Shown here piece by piece: positions 8,761 through 17,502 of a stretch of 34,305 bases of DNA (position 1 is the stretch's first letter; every line of letters starts with the position of its first letter). Position numbers and translations under genes: made by a program. Below the pieces are notes generated by a model, which worked only from the letters and a program-made list of their open reading frames with translations, did not search any database and was not told the DNA's origin. This DNA is from Aestuariirhabdus haliotis (GTDB taxonomy: Bacteria > Pseudomonadota > Gammaproteobacteria > Pseudomonadales > Aestuariirhabdaceae): positions 1-34,305 of the forward strand of contig NZ_JAKSDZ010000032.1 of NCBI RefSeq assembly GCF_023509475.1. Reading direction: 5' to 3'.

Positions 8761-10605
8761 ATGAAACAGATTCTTCGGATTATTACACTGCTACTTATCC
8801 TGCCTGCTTATGCAGCGTCACCTCAAGACCCACCCATTGAACCTGCTCTATCACTGAATGTTCAAGAACTGAATCCTGGCTGGTGGAGTGTTATCGAATC
8901 ATTACAGGGTAACCAGCGAATATCGTTTATTAACAATATTCGAGACTATCTTGAGCAGGAATATGACGCCCTTGATAACCCTGAAGTTATTCAAAACAGA
9001 AAAGTCATCGACTCTATCCTTGATCGACTATCGAGACCCAACAATGCTACTGACTCTCAAATAGAACTACCCACCCCCAAGGACCAATACAGCATTCGAG
9101 AATGGCTTGAACTGCATCGAAAAAACAGTCACCTGACCAATGAAATCTCATTTTTGCGCGATGAACAAAAACGAGTAGATAACATCGCGACCGATTTACG
9201 AAGTACCATTTCAGAGTCATTAATTGAATATCGAGCCGCACCTACAGGCTCACAAGAGAAACTGGTCATCGCATCCCAGGCCATACGTTATCAACTGGAG
9301 CTATTACTGAAGCGCTCCGAGGTCGCCAACCTTCGACAGACCATTAGCACCTTACAAAAAAATGAACAGAAAGTTTCCGACTTACTTGAATATGCTGAAG
9401 AAAACCTGACCCCAACCCCAAAACAATTAGCGATACTTGAAAAAAAAATCTCCACAATAAAAAGTAAAATCGAAAAAAACAACTTATCGGCTTATCAAAA
9501 AAAAATCGACGAACTATCGACCAAACCCGACAATGACAAACTGGCTAAAAAAATACGTAATCGGATCCGCAGTCTTGAAGACTACGCAAACGCTATCGAT
9601 CTTAATTCCCAACTAATTGTGACTCAACTGGAGTTATCGATAGAACTGGGATTATCTGGACAGCCAATGCAATTGCCTCATCCTGTGGAATCCGCATGGG
9701 AAGCTTTGGGATCTCAAATTTTAAGACTGAACAGTCAATTTACAGAACTATTGAGCTTACTGAGAAATGCAGATGACATCGAAAGCGAAACCAGTTTCAC
9801 TAAAACCTGGAGCCGTCTTGGAAAAGGCCGGCAATTCAATTATAGAATCTCCCTTAGATCCGCAGAAATCCAATATCTATTAGCAAGTTACAAAAAGATT
9901 GCATTACAGCAGCGTAGCTGGTGGAATCCCGAAAAATTCTTCCCAAGCCGCCTGATTTTACTACTGACAGATAGCCTCGGTGATGCTTGGGAATACCCTC
10001 TATTCTCCGTAAATCAATCCCCGGTAACGCCCGCCAGCATTAGCTGGTTTCTGTTAATATTCCTGTTAGGGCTTGTGCTTTCATACCTCTTAAGGCGAGG
10101 ACTATCAAGGCTCGCCGAGAAACGTACTAACGTTTCCGAATCCGCACTGTTCACCATAGGAAAAATTTTTCACTACATCATTATCAGCATCGCGCTTATA
10201 TTGGGATTCTCAGCCCTAGGCATCGACTTCTCCAATCTGGCCATCATTGCAGGTGCTCTCGGAGTGGGTATCGGTTTTGGACTGCAATCAATATTCAATA
10301 ACTTTATTTCAGGATTAATTCTACTTTTCGAACGACCACTCAAAGTTGGTGATCTGGTCGAGCTGGAATCGGGAGTTCGAGGCCGAATCAAGGCCATCAA
10401 TGTACGCAGCACTCAAATCTCAACCTGGGATAATATTGACATTCTGGTACCCAACTCTGAATTCATCAGCGGTCGCGTCACCAATTATACATACACCAAC
10501 GACCTGAGACGTTTGCACATTCCTTTTGGTGTCGCATACGGTAGCGACAAAGAAAAGGTTAAAAGCGCTGTTATAGAAGCGGCCTTGAACCAACCATTGA
10601 CGTAA
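8761..10605 (+). CDS. MscS/MscK-like mechanosensitive channel, interrupted by in-frame TAA
   Basis: An inner-membrane small-conductance mechanosensitive channel that would release solutes on osmotic downshock. From the ATG at 8761 it begins with a signal peptide (LRIITLLLILPAYAA). A long polar, coiled-coil-rich periplasmic part follows, then two hydrophobic helices, then the MscS pore helix and beta domain (GALGVGIGFGLQSIFNNFIS, FERPLKVGDLVE, LVPNSEFI). The reading frame stops at TAA 10603-10605, inside the C-terminal alpha/beta domain, yet the same frame continues with clear MscS sequence (next entry). The frame extends upstream to a GTG at 8722, but the signal peptide favours 8761. The gene is richer in A+T than its neighbours. 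The pore region is complete, so a truncated protein could still assemble. Confidence 0.82.
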   Translation: MKQILRIITLLLILPAYAASPQDPPIEPALSLNVQELNPGWWSVIESLQGNQRISFINNIRDYLEQEYDALDNPEVIQNRKVIDSILDRLSRPNNATDSQIELPTPKDQYSIREWLELHRKNSHLTNEISFLRDEQKRVDNIATDLRSTISESLIEYRAAPTGSQEKLVIASQAIRYQLELLLKRSEVANLRQTISTLQKNEQKVSDLLEYAEENLTPTPKQLAILEKKISTIKSKIEKNNLSAYQKKIDELSTKPDNDKLAKKIRNRIRSLEDYANAIDLNSQLIVTQLELSIELGLSGQPMQLPHPVESAWEALGSQILRLNSQFTELLSLLRNADDIESETSFTKTWSRLGKGRQFNYRISLRSAEIQYLLASYKKIALQQRSWWNPEKFFPSRLILLLTDSLGDAWEYPLFSVNQSPVTPASISWFLLIFLLGLVLSYLLRRGLSRLAEKRTNVSESALFTIGKIFHYIIISIALILGFSALGIDFSNLAIIAGALGVGIGFGLQSIFNNFISGLILLFERPLKVGDLVELESGVRGRIKAINVRSTQISTWDNIDILVPNSEFISGRVTNYTYTNDLRRLHIPFGVAYGSDKEKVKSAVIEAALNQPLT

Positions 10606-10881
10606 AACGACAAGGAGCACTCTCCCGACGTCTGGCTGGTTAATTTTGGTGACAGCAGCCTAGATTTTGAGCTAGTCGTCTGGATTCGGGGGAACAAGCT
10701 GACAAGAAAAGAAAACCCTGTTTCTCTTTATCTGTGGCAAATTGAAACAAAACTATCGGAATATGGCATAGAAATCCCCTTCCCACAGAGAGACTTGCAT
10801 CTACGTTCATCCACCCTATCCCCACCTTCTATGACTGAAAGCCATGTAATGGATAAAGATGTTCAACGTGACCAACAATGA
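10606..10881 (+). pseudogene. C-terminal part of the MscS-like channel, cut off by the TAA stop
   Basis: Directly after TAA 10603-10605, with no frame change, 91 sense codons continue to TGA at 10879-10881. The translation contains DVWLVNFGDSSLDFELVVWI, a typical MscS-family C-terminal strand region, followed by a polar tail. A single base change (for example CAA to TAA) explains the interruption. Possibilities are a recent nonsense mutation, a sequencing error or low-level read-through. There is no start codon with a ribosome site that would express this part alone. Confidence 0.75.
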
Positions 10882-11160
10882 GTTTGATTGTTTTTAATCA
10901 CCCTAACTAGACAAAATTTTCTTAAGAGAGTGAAAAATATAACTTATACCCTCCACTCCGCTAATGCCTTGTCTGCAAAGTTGCAGATATAGAACATCGG
11001 GCACTACCCGTAGAGATCCTTAAAAATCAGTAAGTTGAAGCATTCTTATCATAAACATCTATTTAATTCGAGCCATACAAGAAAAAAATTTGATCCGGCT
11101 GTGCAAGCCACGCGTAGCTATTGTGAAGGCACCAACAGCACATCTATAGAGGATCGGATA

Positions 11161-11484
11161 ATGAAAAGCACATTACCTATTTTGTTCACAGCTACAATTT
11201 TTTCAACAACGGCAGTTATGGCTGAATACCCGACAACAGATAATGAAGCAGACACCTTCTTCCCTAAAGTCAGGGTTAGTGAGCACAGCCTGGGCTATAA
11301 CTATCCAGGTTCAAAATACGAAATCGCGCCACACGCTGATCCTGAAATCGACGCAAAAATGGTCAACACCGAAGTTAAAAGCACTGATGAGGCGTACTCC
11401 TTCTTTCCAAAAATAAGAGTCGACGAACACAGTCTGGGCTATAACTACCCCGGATCCAAACATGAACTACTAAAAGCTCATTAA
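11161..11484 (+). CDS. Small exported protein with a two-fold FFPK...GYNYPGSK repeat
   Basis: A 107-aa protein that I do not recognise. The ATG at 11161 follows AGAGGA (11148-11153) with a 7-nt spacer. The frame continues 42 codons upstream, but that part has no ribosome site. Residues 1-21 are a signal peptide ending VMA, so the protein is exported. The mature chain is two similar units of about 27 residues (about 28-54 and 76-102). Each carries FFPK[VI]RV[SD]EHSLGYNYPGSK and they are separated by an acidic linker. There are no cysteines and no catalytic motif. An intrinsic terminator follows at 11554-11584, so it is probably a single-gene unit. The invariant aromatic and Gly-Pro core suggests binding or structure, but no function can be assigned. 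Confidence 0.75.
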   Translation: MKSTLPILFTATIFSTTAVMAEYPTTDNEADTFFPKVRVSEHSLGYNYPGSKYEIAPHADPEIDAKMVNTEVKSTDEAYSFFPKIRVDEHSLGYNYPGSKHELLKAH

Positions 11485-11826
11485 GGCTGGTCATATTACT
11501 GACCCGCTATTAATCACCATCTATTGAATTCAAAATTGGCTTAGTAGAAACCTAAAAAAACGGCATGAATAGTGCCGTTTTTTTGAATACCCTCATTTTT
11601 GCACATCACCGAGCTATTCCCGGCTAGCTTGAGGCTTCAGACTTTGAGAACTCATCGAAAAAATAATCCCATGCATTCCATAAACGAGCATTTATGGACT
11701 GCTTTTTTATCAGGATGATATTCGCCATTCTGCTATAGGAATCGTACATCCGTTATAGACAGCTAAGAAGATACGGGACTCCCTCGACATCATGAATAGA
11801 CCCTAGCCTTGAGAAGGTTTGTCTTT
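11485..11826. other. Intergenic region between convergent genes
   Basis: 342 bp between the small exported protein gene (plus) and the retropepsin-like gene (minus). It contains the terminator at 11554-11584. It also has an A+T-rich hairpin at 11677-11698 (TCCATAAA / TTTATGGA), with TTTTTT a few bases downstream, which may be a second weak terminator. No other gene or repeat was seen. Open frames entering from the minus-strand gene are shadows. Confidence 0.5.
11554..11584 (+). terminator. Rho-independent terminator after the small exported protein gene
   Basis: A perfect stem pairs AAAAAACGGCA (left arm ending at 11565) with TGCCGTTTTTT starting at 11573. The loop is 7 nt and the T-run is built into the right arm. 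It lies about 70 bp after the stop codon at 11484. Confidence 0.85.
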
Positions 11827-12261
11827 TCACTTCAACAGATAATTGGCAGAAGGATCTACAATCATATGGCTTCCCATGGCCTGACGCCCCAGCAGCATCA
11901 GATAGGACATTTCCGAGCGGTCCGCCAAGGTTAACTGTATTGGCCATTCCTCCCCCCCCATACGTAGTCGAGTGTCTATTCGGTAACGTTTTTGGAAAGT
12001 ACCGTTGGAGCTTTTGACTTTACGTTTGCCCGTAATTTTCGCTTCACAACGAACGATAGACTCCACTTGATGAATATCCGGGTGGATATCAAAGCGAACC
12101 CAGGTTTCTTCAGCTTGTTCGAACTCTTCCAGGTTATCCACATGCAAGGAGGAGGTTTGTGCGCCAGTATCAATACGAACATGCAATCCACAAATTTCAA
12201 GTTCGGGCAGGTCACATTGCTCAATGGCACCCACCAGCATTTTTCCTTTTACTCGTTCCAT
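11827..12261 (-). CDS. Retropepsin-like 'ATP-dependent zinc protease' family protein (RimB-like)
   Basis: 144 aa of the Pfam Zn_protease (DUF785) family, whose fold is that of retroviral-type aspartyl proteases despite the family name. The catalytic-type motif Asp31-Thr-Gly-Ala (RIDTGAQTSSLH) and the later hydrophobic LLGRQAM block are present. The protein has no signal peptide and should be cytoplasmic. It is the last gene of a minus-strand operon, 10 bp after the aspartoacylase-like gene and downstream of rimK. In Pseudomonas such a protein (RimB) is encoded with RimK and tied to ribosome modification. A role in processing or regulating the RimK modification is an inference from context. 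Confidence 0.85.
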   Translation of the reverse strand: MERVKGKMLVGAIEQCDLPELEICGLHVRIDTGAQTSSLHVDNLEEFEQAEETWVRFDIHPDIHQVESIVRCEAKITGKRKVKSSNGTFQKRYRIDTRLRMGGEEWPIQLTLADRSEMSYLMLLGRQAMGSHMIVDPSANYLLK

Positions 12262-12271
12262 AGATTGAAGC

Positions 12272-13327
12272 CTAATCCCGTGCCAAAGAGGAAGGAGAAT
12301 CGCTGAGCGGGTCGGTCGTATCCTCTGGTATCAAATAGTCTTGCATGGTTTCCAGGCTTTCCATGACCCCATCCGGCTTTTTAAAATAAGCAATGTGGTA
12401 TAACGCTTCGCCCTCTTGCACCAACGGAATATTTTGCTTACCGATGATGATGCCTTCGTATTTTGTCACCACGCTATTGAGCACCTCACCATAAGGGTCT
12501 TTAATGATCGCCAGCTCATCGCCTTTGGAGACATAATCGCCAAGCTCCTTTAAGTGGCTGATAAAGCCGCTCTCGGACGCCCTAACCCAAACACTCTGTC
12601 GCGCTTCAAAGGGTTCTACGGGTGATTTTTTACGAGCTTTCGTGATCATGCCAAGCTGACGCATAACATTGATCACCCCACGGTACCCTGCACGAATAGA
12701 CAACTCATCAAAACGCAGGGCTTCACCGGCTTCATAGAGCAGAATTTTCACTCCCAGCTCGGATGCGCTTTGACGCAGGGAACCATCACGCAAGTTGGAG
12801 TTGACCATAACCGACACGCCAAAGGCGCGAGCCATTTCTCGAGTTTCGTCATCGTCAAGATTGGCCCGTACCTGAGGCAAGTTACTGCGATGAATAGCCC
12901 CTGTGTGCAAATCGATACCATAATCACATTTCGATACGATTTCCTGCAAAAAGAGATTCGCTACCCGGCCCGCAAACGTGCCACGACTGGAGCCCGGGAA
13001 AGAGCGATTCAGGTCGCGCCGATCCGGCAGGTATCGGCTCTGGTTCAGCACGCCATATACATTCACAATGGGTACCGAAATCAAGGTACCTCTCAGTTTT
13101 TTCACCGATTTACTTTTCAGCAAGCGGCCAATAATCTCAACCCCGTTAAGCTCATCACCATGAATCGCCGCACTCACAAACAGCGTAGGCCCCGGACGCT
13201 TACCCCGGGTAACGAATACCGGTATTCCCATGCTGGTATCCGTGTACAGGCGTACCGAAGGTAGCTCCAGCCGTTTGCTTTCACCGGGCCCTATTTTTAC
13301 TCCTGCAATTTCCAAAGGATCCGACAT
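12272..13327 (-). CDS. Succinylglutamate desuccinylase/aspartoacylase-family zinc hydrolase
   Basis: A 351-aa M14-like zinc amidohydrolase of the AstE/AspA superfamily. Zinc ligands are visible as His56 and Glu59 (AAIHGDELNG) and His141 (GIDLHTGA). The substrate-binding RRDLNRSFPG is at 103-112, and an LLYEAGE motif may hold the general base. The C-terminal half (about 245-340) is a lipoyl-like beta-barrel extension with GDYVSKGDELAII. It is not near arginine catabolism genes. Instead it lies 5 bp after rimK and 10 bp before the retropepsin-like gene, which suggests it acts on gamma-glutamyl or related amide bonds made by the RimK ligase (inference). Confidence 0.88.
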   Translation of the reverse strand: MSDPLEIAGVKIGPGESKRLELPSVRLYTDTSMGIPVFVTRGKRPGPTLFVSAAIHGDELNGVEIIGRLLKSKSVKKLRGTLISVPIVNVYGVLNQSRYLPDRRDLNRSFPGSSRGTFAGRVANLFLQEIVSKCDYGIDLHTGAIHRSNLPQVRANLDDDETREMARAFGVSVMVNSNLRDGSLRQSASELGVKILLYEAGEALRFDELSIRAGYRGVINVMRQLGMITKARKKSPVEPFEARQSVWVRASESGFISHLKELGDYVSKGDELAIIKDPYGEVLNSVVTKYEGIIIGKQNIPLVQEGEALYHIAYFKKPDGVMESLETMQDYLIPEDTTDPLSDSPSSLARD

Positions 13328-13332
13328 ACCGC

Positions 13333-14238
13333 TTACCCCTTGCCTCGAGTACGGGTGCTGTTGGGTTTGGCCTTCTTAGATATGTGATCAAATATCATTT
13401 TGGCAACATCCTTACCGGTTGCGGTTTCTATCCCCTCCAAGCCCGGCGATGAGTTCACCTCCATCACCAGTGGACCGTTATCGGAGCGCAAAATATCTAC
13501 CCCACTCATTCCCAGCCCCATGGCCTTGGCGGCCGCAACAGCGGTCTTGCGCTCTTCCGGCGTCAAACGAACAATCTCCGCCGTACCACCACGATGCAGG
13601 TTGGATCGAAATTCGCCCTCACTGGCCTGACGTTTCATGGCCGCAACCACCTTATCCCCAATCACCAGACAACGAATATCCGCGCCTCCCGCTTCTTCAA
13701 TATATTCCTGTACCAGTATATTGGCTTTAAGTCCCATAAAGGCTTCAATAATGCTTTCCGCCGCCTTTTTGGTTTCCGCCAGCACCACCCCTATACCCTG
13801 GGTGCCTTCCAACAGTTTGATGACCACCGGAGCCCCCCCTACATTTTTTATCAGGTCATCAATTTTATCCGGGTGATGGGCAAAACCGGTGCGCGGCAAA
13901 CCAATACCTTTGCGAGACAACAACTGCAACGAGCGCAACTTATCCCTTGAACGGTTGATCGCCACCGATTCATTGATGCTGTAGGTGCCCATCATCTCAA
14001 ATTGCCGCACCACAGCAGTGCCATAAAAAGTCACCGAGGCGCCGATGCGTGGAATCACCGCATCGTACCTGGGCAAGGCTTCCCCCTTGTAGCGAACCGA
14101 GGGGTTACTGCTGGTGATATCCATATAGCAATGCATGGTGTCGATAACATCCACCTCATGGCCCAGCATCTCACCCGCTTCTTTTAAGCGGCGAGTCGAA
14201 TACAACCTGGGGTTACGTGACAATATTGCAACCTTCAT
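13333..14238 (-). CDS. rimK: RimK-type ATP-grasp glutamate ligase
   Basis: At 301 aa it has the usual length of RimK, which adds glutamates to the C-terminus of ribosomal protein S6 using ATP. It starts [18 protein letters not shown]. The ATP-grasp core includes [18 protein letters not shown] and, near the end, the Mg/ATP motif [16 protein letters not shown] chose the ATG at 14238 because AGAGGA lies 7 nt upstream. The frame runs 20 codons further, with no family similarity. It is the first gene of a three-gene operon with the zinc hydrolase (5-bp gap) and the retropepsin-like protein. S6 as the target is known for E. coli RimK. For this operon type other targets remain possible. Confidence 0.93.
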   Translation of the reverse strand: MKVAILSRNPRLYSTRRLKEAGEMLGHEVDVIDTMHCYMDITSSNPSVRYKGEALPRYDAVIPRIGASVTFYGTAVVRQFEMMGTYSINESVAINRSRDKLRSLQLLSRKGIGLPRTGFAHHPDKIDDLIKNVGGAPVVIKLLEGTQGIGVVLAETKKAAESIIEAFMGLKANILVQEYIEEAGGADIRCLVIGDKVVAAMKRQASEGEFRSNLHRGGTAEIVRLTPEERKTAVAAAKAMGLGMSGVDILRSDNGPLVMEVNSSPGLEGIETATGKDVAKMIFDHISKKAKPNSTRTRGKG

Positions 14239-14409
14239 TAGATCATCCTCTGGACAGATTCGAATAACCGATATGTCGAGGAGTATAGGCCAACACAATG
14301 CTTCCGGTTACTGCTATTTTGACCGCATAAAAGCATAGCAATTCGCCCTCGTTTGAAATCGCTTCTCCCTCCGAACCGCAGCAGCACCAAACATTTTTCG
14401 AACAATAAA

Positions 14410-14430
14410 AAGGGCGCCAATAGCGCCCTT
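14410..14430 (-). terminator. Rho-independent terminator of leuA
   Basis: A perfect stem of AAGGGCGC and GCGCCCTT with a 5-nt loop, followed on the minus strand by TTTATTGTT. It lies about 35 bp past the leuA stop codon and separates leuA from rimK. Confidence 0.85.
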
Positions 14431-14465
14431 AATACCCAAGCCTTAGTAAGGCAGCCCTGAAAAAT

Positions 14466-16139
14466 TTACGCCGCCTGAGCCTGAGCTGCGACAGCCGATC
14501 GGTTCAGGGCGCTGAGAATAGCGCTCAGGGAAGCGTTGACGATATCTTCGCTGATGCCCACACCGCAAACGCGCTCACCGTCCACATTCAGCAGCACATA
14601 AGCAATGGCTTTGGCATCTTCGCCCTGGCCAATGGCATGCTCGGAATATTCCACAACACCAATTTGATGCTCGGATTGCGTTTGCAGTGCTTGCACAAAA
14701 GCATCCACGACACCGCCTCCCTCGGCGGCCATGCAAACCGGTTCGCCGGCCACCCTCACCTCCGCCACCAGGCTGTCCTGCTTGTCCCGCCGGGTCACCT
14801 GATAGCCTTCCAGATGATAGGGCAGCTTGCGCGATACGTAGGTTTGCCGAAACAGCGACCAGATCGATTCCGGGGAAAGTTCAGTGGCTTCCTGCTCGGC
14901 TTGCTGCTGCACTTTCTGGCTAAAGTCGATCTGCATCCAACGGGGCAATTGCAGGCCGTAGTCCCGGTCGAGCACGTAGGCGACGCCGCCCTTGCCCGAC
15001 TGGCTGTTGATACGAATCACCTCCTGATACGATCGCCCAAGGTCAGCCGGGTCGATCGGCAAATAAGCCACTTGCCAGGCATTACCGGGCTCATAACCGG
15101 ACAGGCACTTGTTAATCGCATCCTGATGACTACCGGAAAACGCCGTAAACACCAGTTCACCCACATAGGGGTGACGAGGATGAATCGGCAGCTGAGTGCA
15201 CTCCTTAAAGGTACGGGAGATACGGTCCATCTCTCCTAGCTGTAGCTGCGGATCAACACCCTGGCTGTAGAGGTTCATGGCCATGGTGATGATATCCATG
15301 TTGCCGGTGCGCTCGCCGTTGCCAAACAGGGTGCCCTCGACCCGGTCGGCCCCCGCCATCACCGCCAGCTCGGACGCAGCCACACCGCAACCGCGGTCGT
15401 TATGGGTATGCACGCTGATTTGCAAAGCTTCCCGGCGCGCGACATGCCGGCAAAACCACTCGATCTGATCGGCATACACATTAGGAGTCGACATCTCCAC
15501 CGTAGCCGGGAGATTGATGATCACCGGGTTAGATGCCGTGGGCTGCCAAACCTCGGTCACTGCATCCACCACCTCAACGGCGTATTCCAGCTCGGTGCCA
15601 GTAAAGCTTTCGGGAGAATATTCAAAGGTCCAGTGAGTGTCCGGGTATTGGGCGGCATATTGGTTCAGCCACTGAGCCCCCTTGACCGCTATTGCTTTCA
15701 CACCGTCGGTATCCAGGCCAAACACCTGCTCACGCTGAATGGTTGAGGTGGAGTTATACAGGTGAACAATCGCTCTCTTGACGCCCACCAGAGACTCAAA
15801 GGTTTTGGCAATAAGCGGCTCTCGCGCCTGGGTCAAGACCTGAACGCTGACATCATCGGGAATCAACTGCTCGTCGACCAGCAAACGTAAAAAGTCGAAA
15901 TCCGGCTTGGAGGCGGCGGGAAATCCGACCTCGATCTCCTTGAAACCGATCTCTACCAGCAACAGAAACAGCCGTTTTTTCTGTGCCACGCTCATGGGCT
16001 CCATAAGCGCCTGGTTACCATCGCGCAGGTCAACGCTGCACCAGTGAGGGGCCACCTCAATCACCCGGTCGGGCCATTGGCGATCGCTCAATTTAATGGG
16101 AGGAAAGGGTTGGTACTTACTGTGATCGAAGGCCGTCAT
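14466..16139 (-). CDS. leuA: 2-isopropylmalate synthase (long form)
   Basis: The first committed step of leucine biosynthesis: it condenses acetyl-CoA with 2-oxoisovalerate. The 557-aa protein is the long (type 2) form. The catalytic barrel starts with the DLRDGNQALMEPM motif (Arg39, Asp40), and metal-binding His residues sit in SVHTHNDRGCGVAASE, followed by the substrate/CoA motif GTLFGNGERTGN. A C-terminal LeuA regulatory domain for leucine feedback covers about the last 150 residues. It is monocistronic with its own terminator (14410-14430). Upstream there is a TATAAT on the minus strand at 16251-16256, without a convincing -35. No leucine-rich leader peptide was found. Confidence 0.95.
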   Translation of the reverse strand: MTAFDHSKYQPFPPIKLSDRQWPDRVIEVAPHWCSVDLRDGNQALMEPMSVAQKKRLFLLLVEIGFKEIEVGFPAASKPDFDFLRLLVDEQLIPDDVSVQVLTQAREPLIAKTFESLVGVKRAIVHLYNSTSTIQREQVFGLDTDGVKAIAVKGAQWLNQYAAQYPDTHWTFEYSPESFTGTELEYAVEVVDAVTEVWQPTASNPVIINLPATVEMSTPNVYADQIEWFCRHVARREALQISVHTHNDRGCGVAASELAVMAGADRVEGTLFGNGERTGNMDIITMAMNLYSQGVDPQLQLGEMDRISRTFKECTQLPIHPRHPYVGELVFTAFSGSHQDAINKCLSGYEPGNAWQVAYLPIDPADLGRSYQEVIRINSQSGKGGVAYVLDRDYGLQLPRWMQIDFSQKVQQQAEQEATELSPESIWSLFRQTYVSRKLPYHLEGYQVTRRDKQDSLVAEVRVAGEPVCMAAEGGGVVDAFVQALQTQSEHQIGVVEYSEHAIGQGEDAKAIAYVLLNVDGERVCGVGISEDIVNASLSAILSALNRSAVAAQAQAA

Positions 16140-16491
16140 GGCTAGGGCTCGCTGTTCGCTTGTGGCAGATTGTTCGGAATATCAGGCACTCCTCCAGCAC
16201 GCATGCCGGGTAGGCGATTGAGCGCACAGGGAAATGCCGAGATAAATGCCATTATATCGGTGGGCAAGCGCATTTATATTGCTTAATACACCCACGAATA
16301 AACCTTTTCAGCAAGAAAAACAAAGTAAAATAGACAATATCAGCAATAAGTACCCAACCATTACCAGGAAAATGCCAATCATGCAGCAAACTCCAGCGAG
16401 GGCGCTTTCCACCAGAGCCATTTTTGGCTCTGGAACAACTGTGCTAGGGTAGCCCCACAACGATAACGATGACCCATGGATGTAACCAAAG
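16140..16491. other. Divergent intergenic region between leuA and the ABC importer
   Basis: 352 bp holding the two divergent promoters. On the minus strand TATAAT (16251-16256) could be a leuA -10 box. On the plus strand a perfect hairpin at 16412-16433 precedes the importer. A plus-strand open frame at 16246-16452 spans the hairpin. It lacks a ribosome site, contains no run of regulatory codons and probably does not encode a protein. Confidence 0.5.
16412..16433 (+). promoter_or_regulatory. Perfect hairpin upstream of the ABC importer operon
   Basis: CCAGAGCCA pairs with TGGCTCTGG across a TTTT loop, 58 nt before the binding-protein ATG. There is no trailing T-run, so it is not a standard terminator. 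It could be an operator for a dimeric regulator or an mRNA leader hairpin. Confidence 0.35.
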
Positions 16492-17463
16492 ATGACTCTC
16501 ACCAAACAATCCTTTATTGCCCTGGCCACCAGCACAATGCTGGCTCTGGGTACATGCTCACTACAGGCCGCAGAGCGCCACGTAGCGATCACCCAAATTG
16601 TTGAACACCCGGCCCTGGACGCAGTCCGCAAAGGGGTCAAGGATGAGCTGGCCGACAAGGGCTACAACGTCGATAAGAACCTTAAATGGAGCTACGAAAG
16701 TGCTCAGGGCAGCCCGGCAACTGCCGCCCAGATCGCAAAAAAATTCGCCGGTGAATCTCCCGATGTGATCGTCGCTATCGCCACCCCTTCTGCCCAGGCC
16801 GCCGCCGCTTCAGCCCGCGGTATTCCGTTGGTATTCACCGCCGTGACCGACCCGGTCGGTGCCAAACTGGTCAAAGCCCTGGACAAGCCGAGCCGATTTA
16901 TCACCGGTATGACTGATATGTCCCCCATCAACAAACATATGGAGCTGGTACAAACCGTAGTGCCTGGCGCCAAGCGTGTCGGTGTGATCTACAACCCCGG
17001 TGAGGCCAATTCGGTTACCCTGGTCGCCCTGGTCAATCAGGAGGCTCCCAAACTGGGCATGAGCGTGGTCGAGGCCGCCGCCACCAAATCTTCCGATGTG
17101 CAGACCGCCGCTCGCTCGCTGGTTGGCAAGGTCGATGCCATCTACCTGCCCACGGATAACACCGTGATTTCCGCGCTGGAGGCCATCATCAAAGTAGCCG
17201 AACAGAATAAAATCCCTGTGATCACCGGGGATACCGATTCAGTTGCTCGCGGTGCGATCGCCGCGCAAGGTTTTAACTACTACGAAGTGGGTCGCCAAAC
17301 CGGCGCTATGGTGGCGCGCATTCTCGACGGTGACAGCCCGGCGAGCATTCCGGTGCAAGGTGTCGAACGTGTTGAGCTCTTTGTAAACCCCGGCGCTGCC
17401 CAGCGCATGGGTGTCACCCTCAATAGCAACCTGGTCGACAACGCCAAAACCGTTATCCAATAA
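16492..17463 (+). CDS. ABC importer substrate-binding protein (TrpX-like, ABC_sub_bind family)
   Basis: A 323-aa periplasmic binding protein. The signal peptide is residues 1 to about 27 (LALGTCSLQA/AERH), and the Cys inside it is not in a good lipobox. The mature part matches the ABC_sub_bind family (PF04392), with IVEHPALDAVRKGVKDEL near the start, VFTAVTDPVGAKLV and GVIYNPGEANSV in the middle and YYEVGRQTGAMVARIL near the end. Related proteins in Gram-positive bacteria (TrpX) bind tryptophan or aromatic amino acids, but the specificity here is unknown. It is the first gene of a binding protein, permease, ATPase operon. The ribosome site before the ATG is weak. Proximity to leuA suggests an amino-acid-related substrate (inference). 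Confidence 0.88.
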   Translation: MTLTKQSFIALATSTMLALGTCSLQAAERHVAITQIVEHPALDAVRKGVKDELADKGYNVDKNLKWSYESAQGSPATAAQIAKKFAGESPDVIVAIATPSAQAAAASARGIPLVFTAVTDPVGAKLVKALDKPSRFITGMTDMSPINKHMELVQTVVPGAKRVGVIYNPGEANSVTLVALVNQEAPKLGMSVVEAAATKSSDVQTAARSLVGKVDAIYLPTDNTVISALEAIIKVAEQNKIPVITGDTDSVARGAIAAQGFNYYEVGRQTGAMVARILDGDSPASIPVQGVERVELFVNPGAAQRMGVTLNSNLVDNAKTVIQ

Positions 17464-17502
17464 ACACTGTTGATGATCCGTAGAACCCACTGAGGGGCTG
17501 TT

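Noticed and set aside
10606-10881. Frameshift as the cause of the broken channel gene
   Set aside because: The downstream homologous sequence is in the same frame as the upstream part, so a nonsense codon and not a frameshift explains it.
16140-16260. Leucine attenuator upstream of leuA
   Set aside because: No short peptide with consecutive Leu codons and no terminator/antiterminator pair was found on the minus strand.
16246-16452. Possible leader peptide before the ABC importer
   Set aside because: No ribosome site and no run of Trp, Leu or other regulatory codons that would support attenuation.
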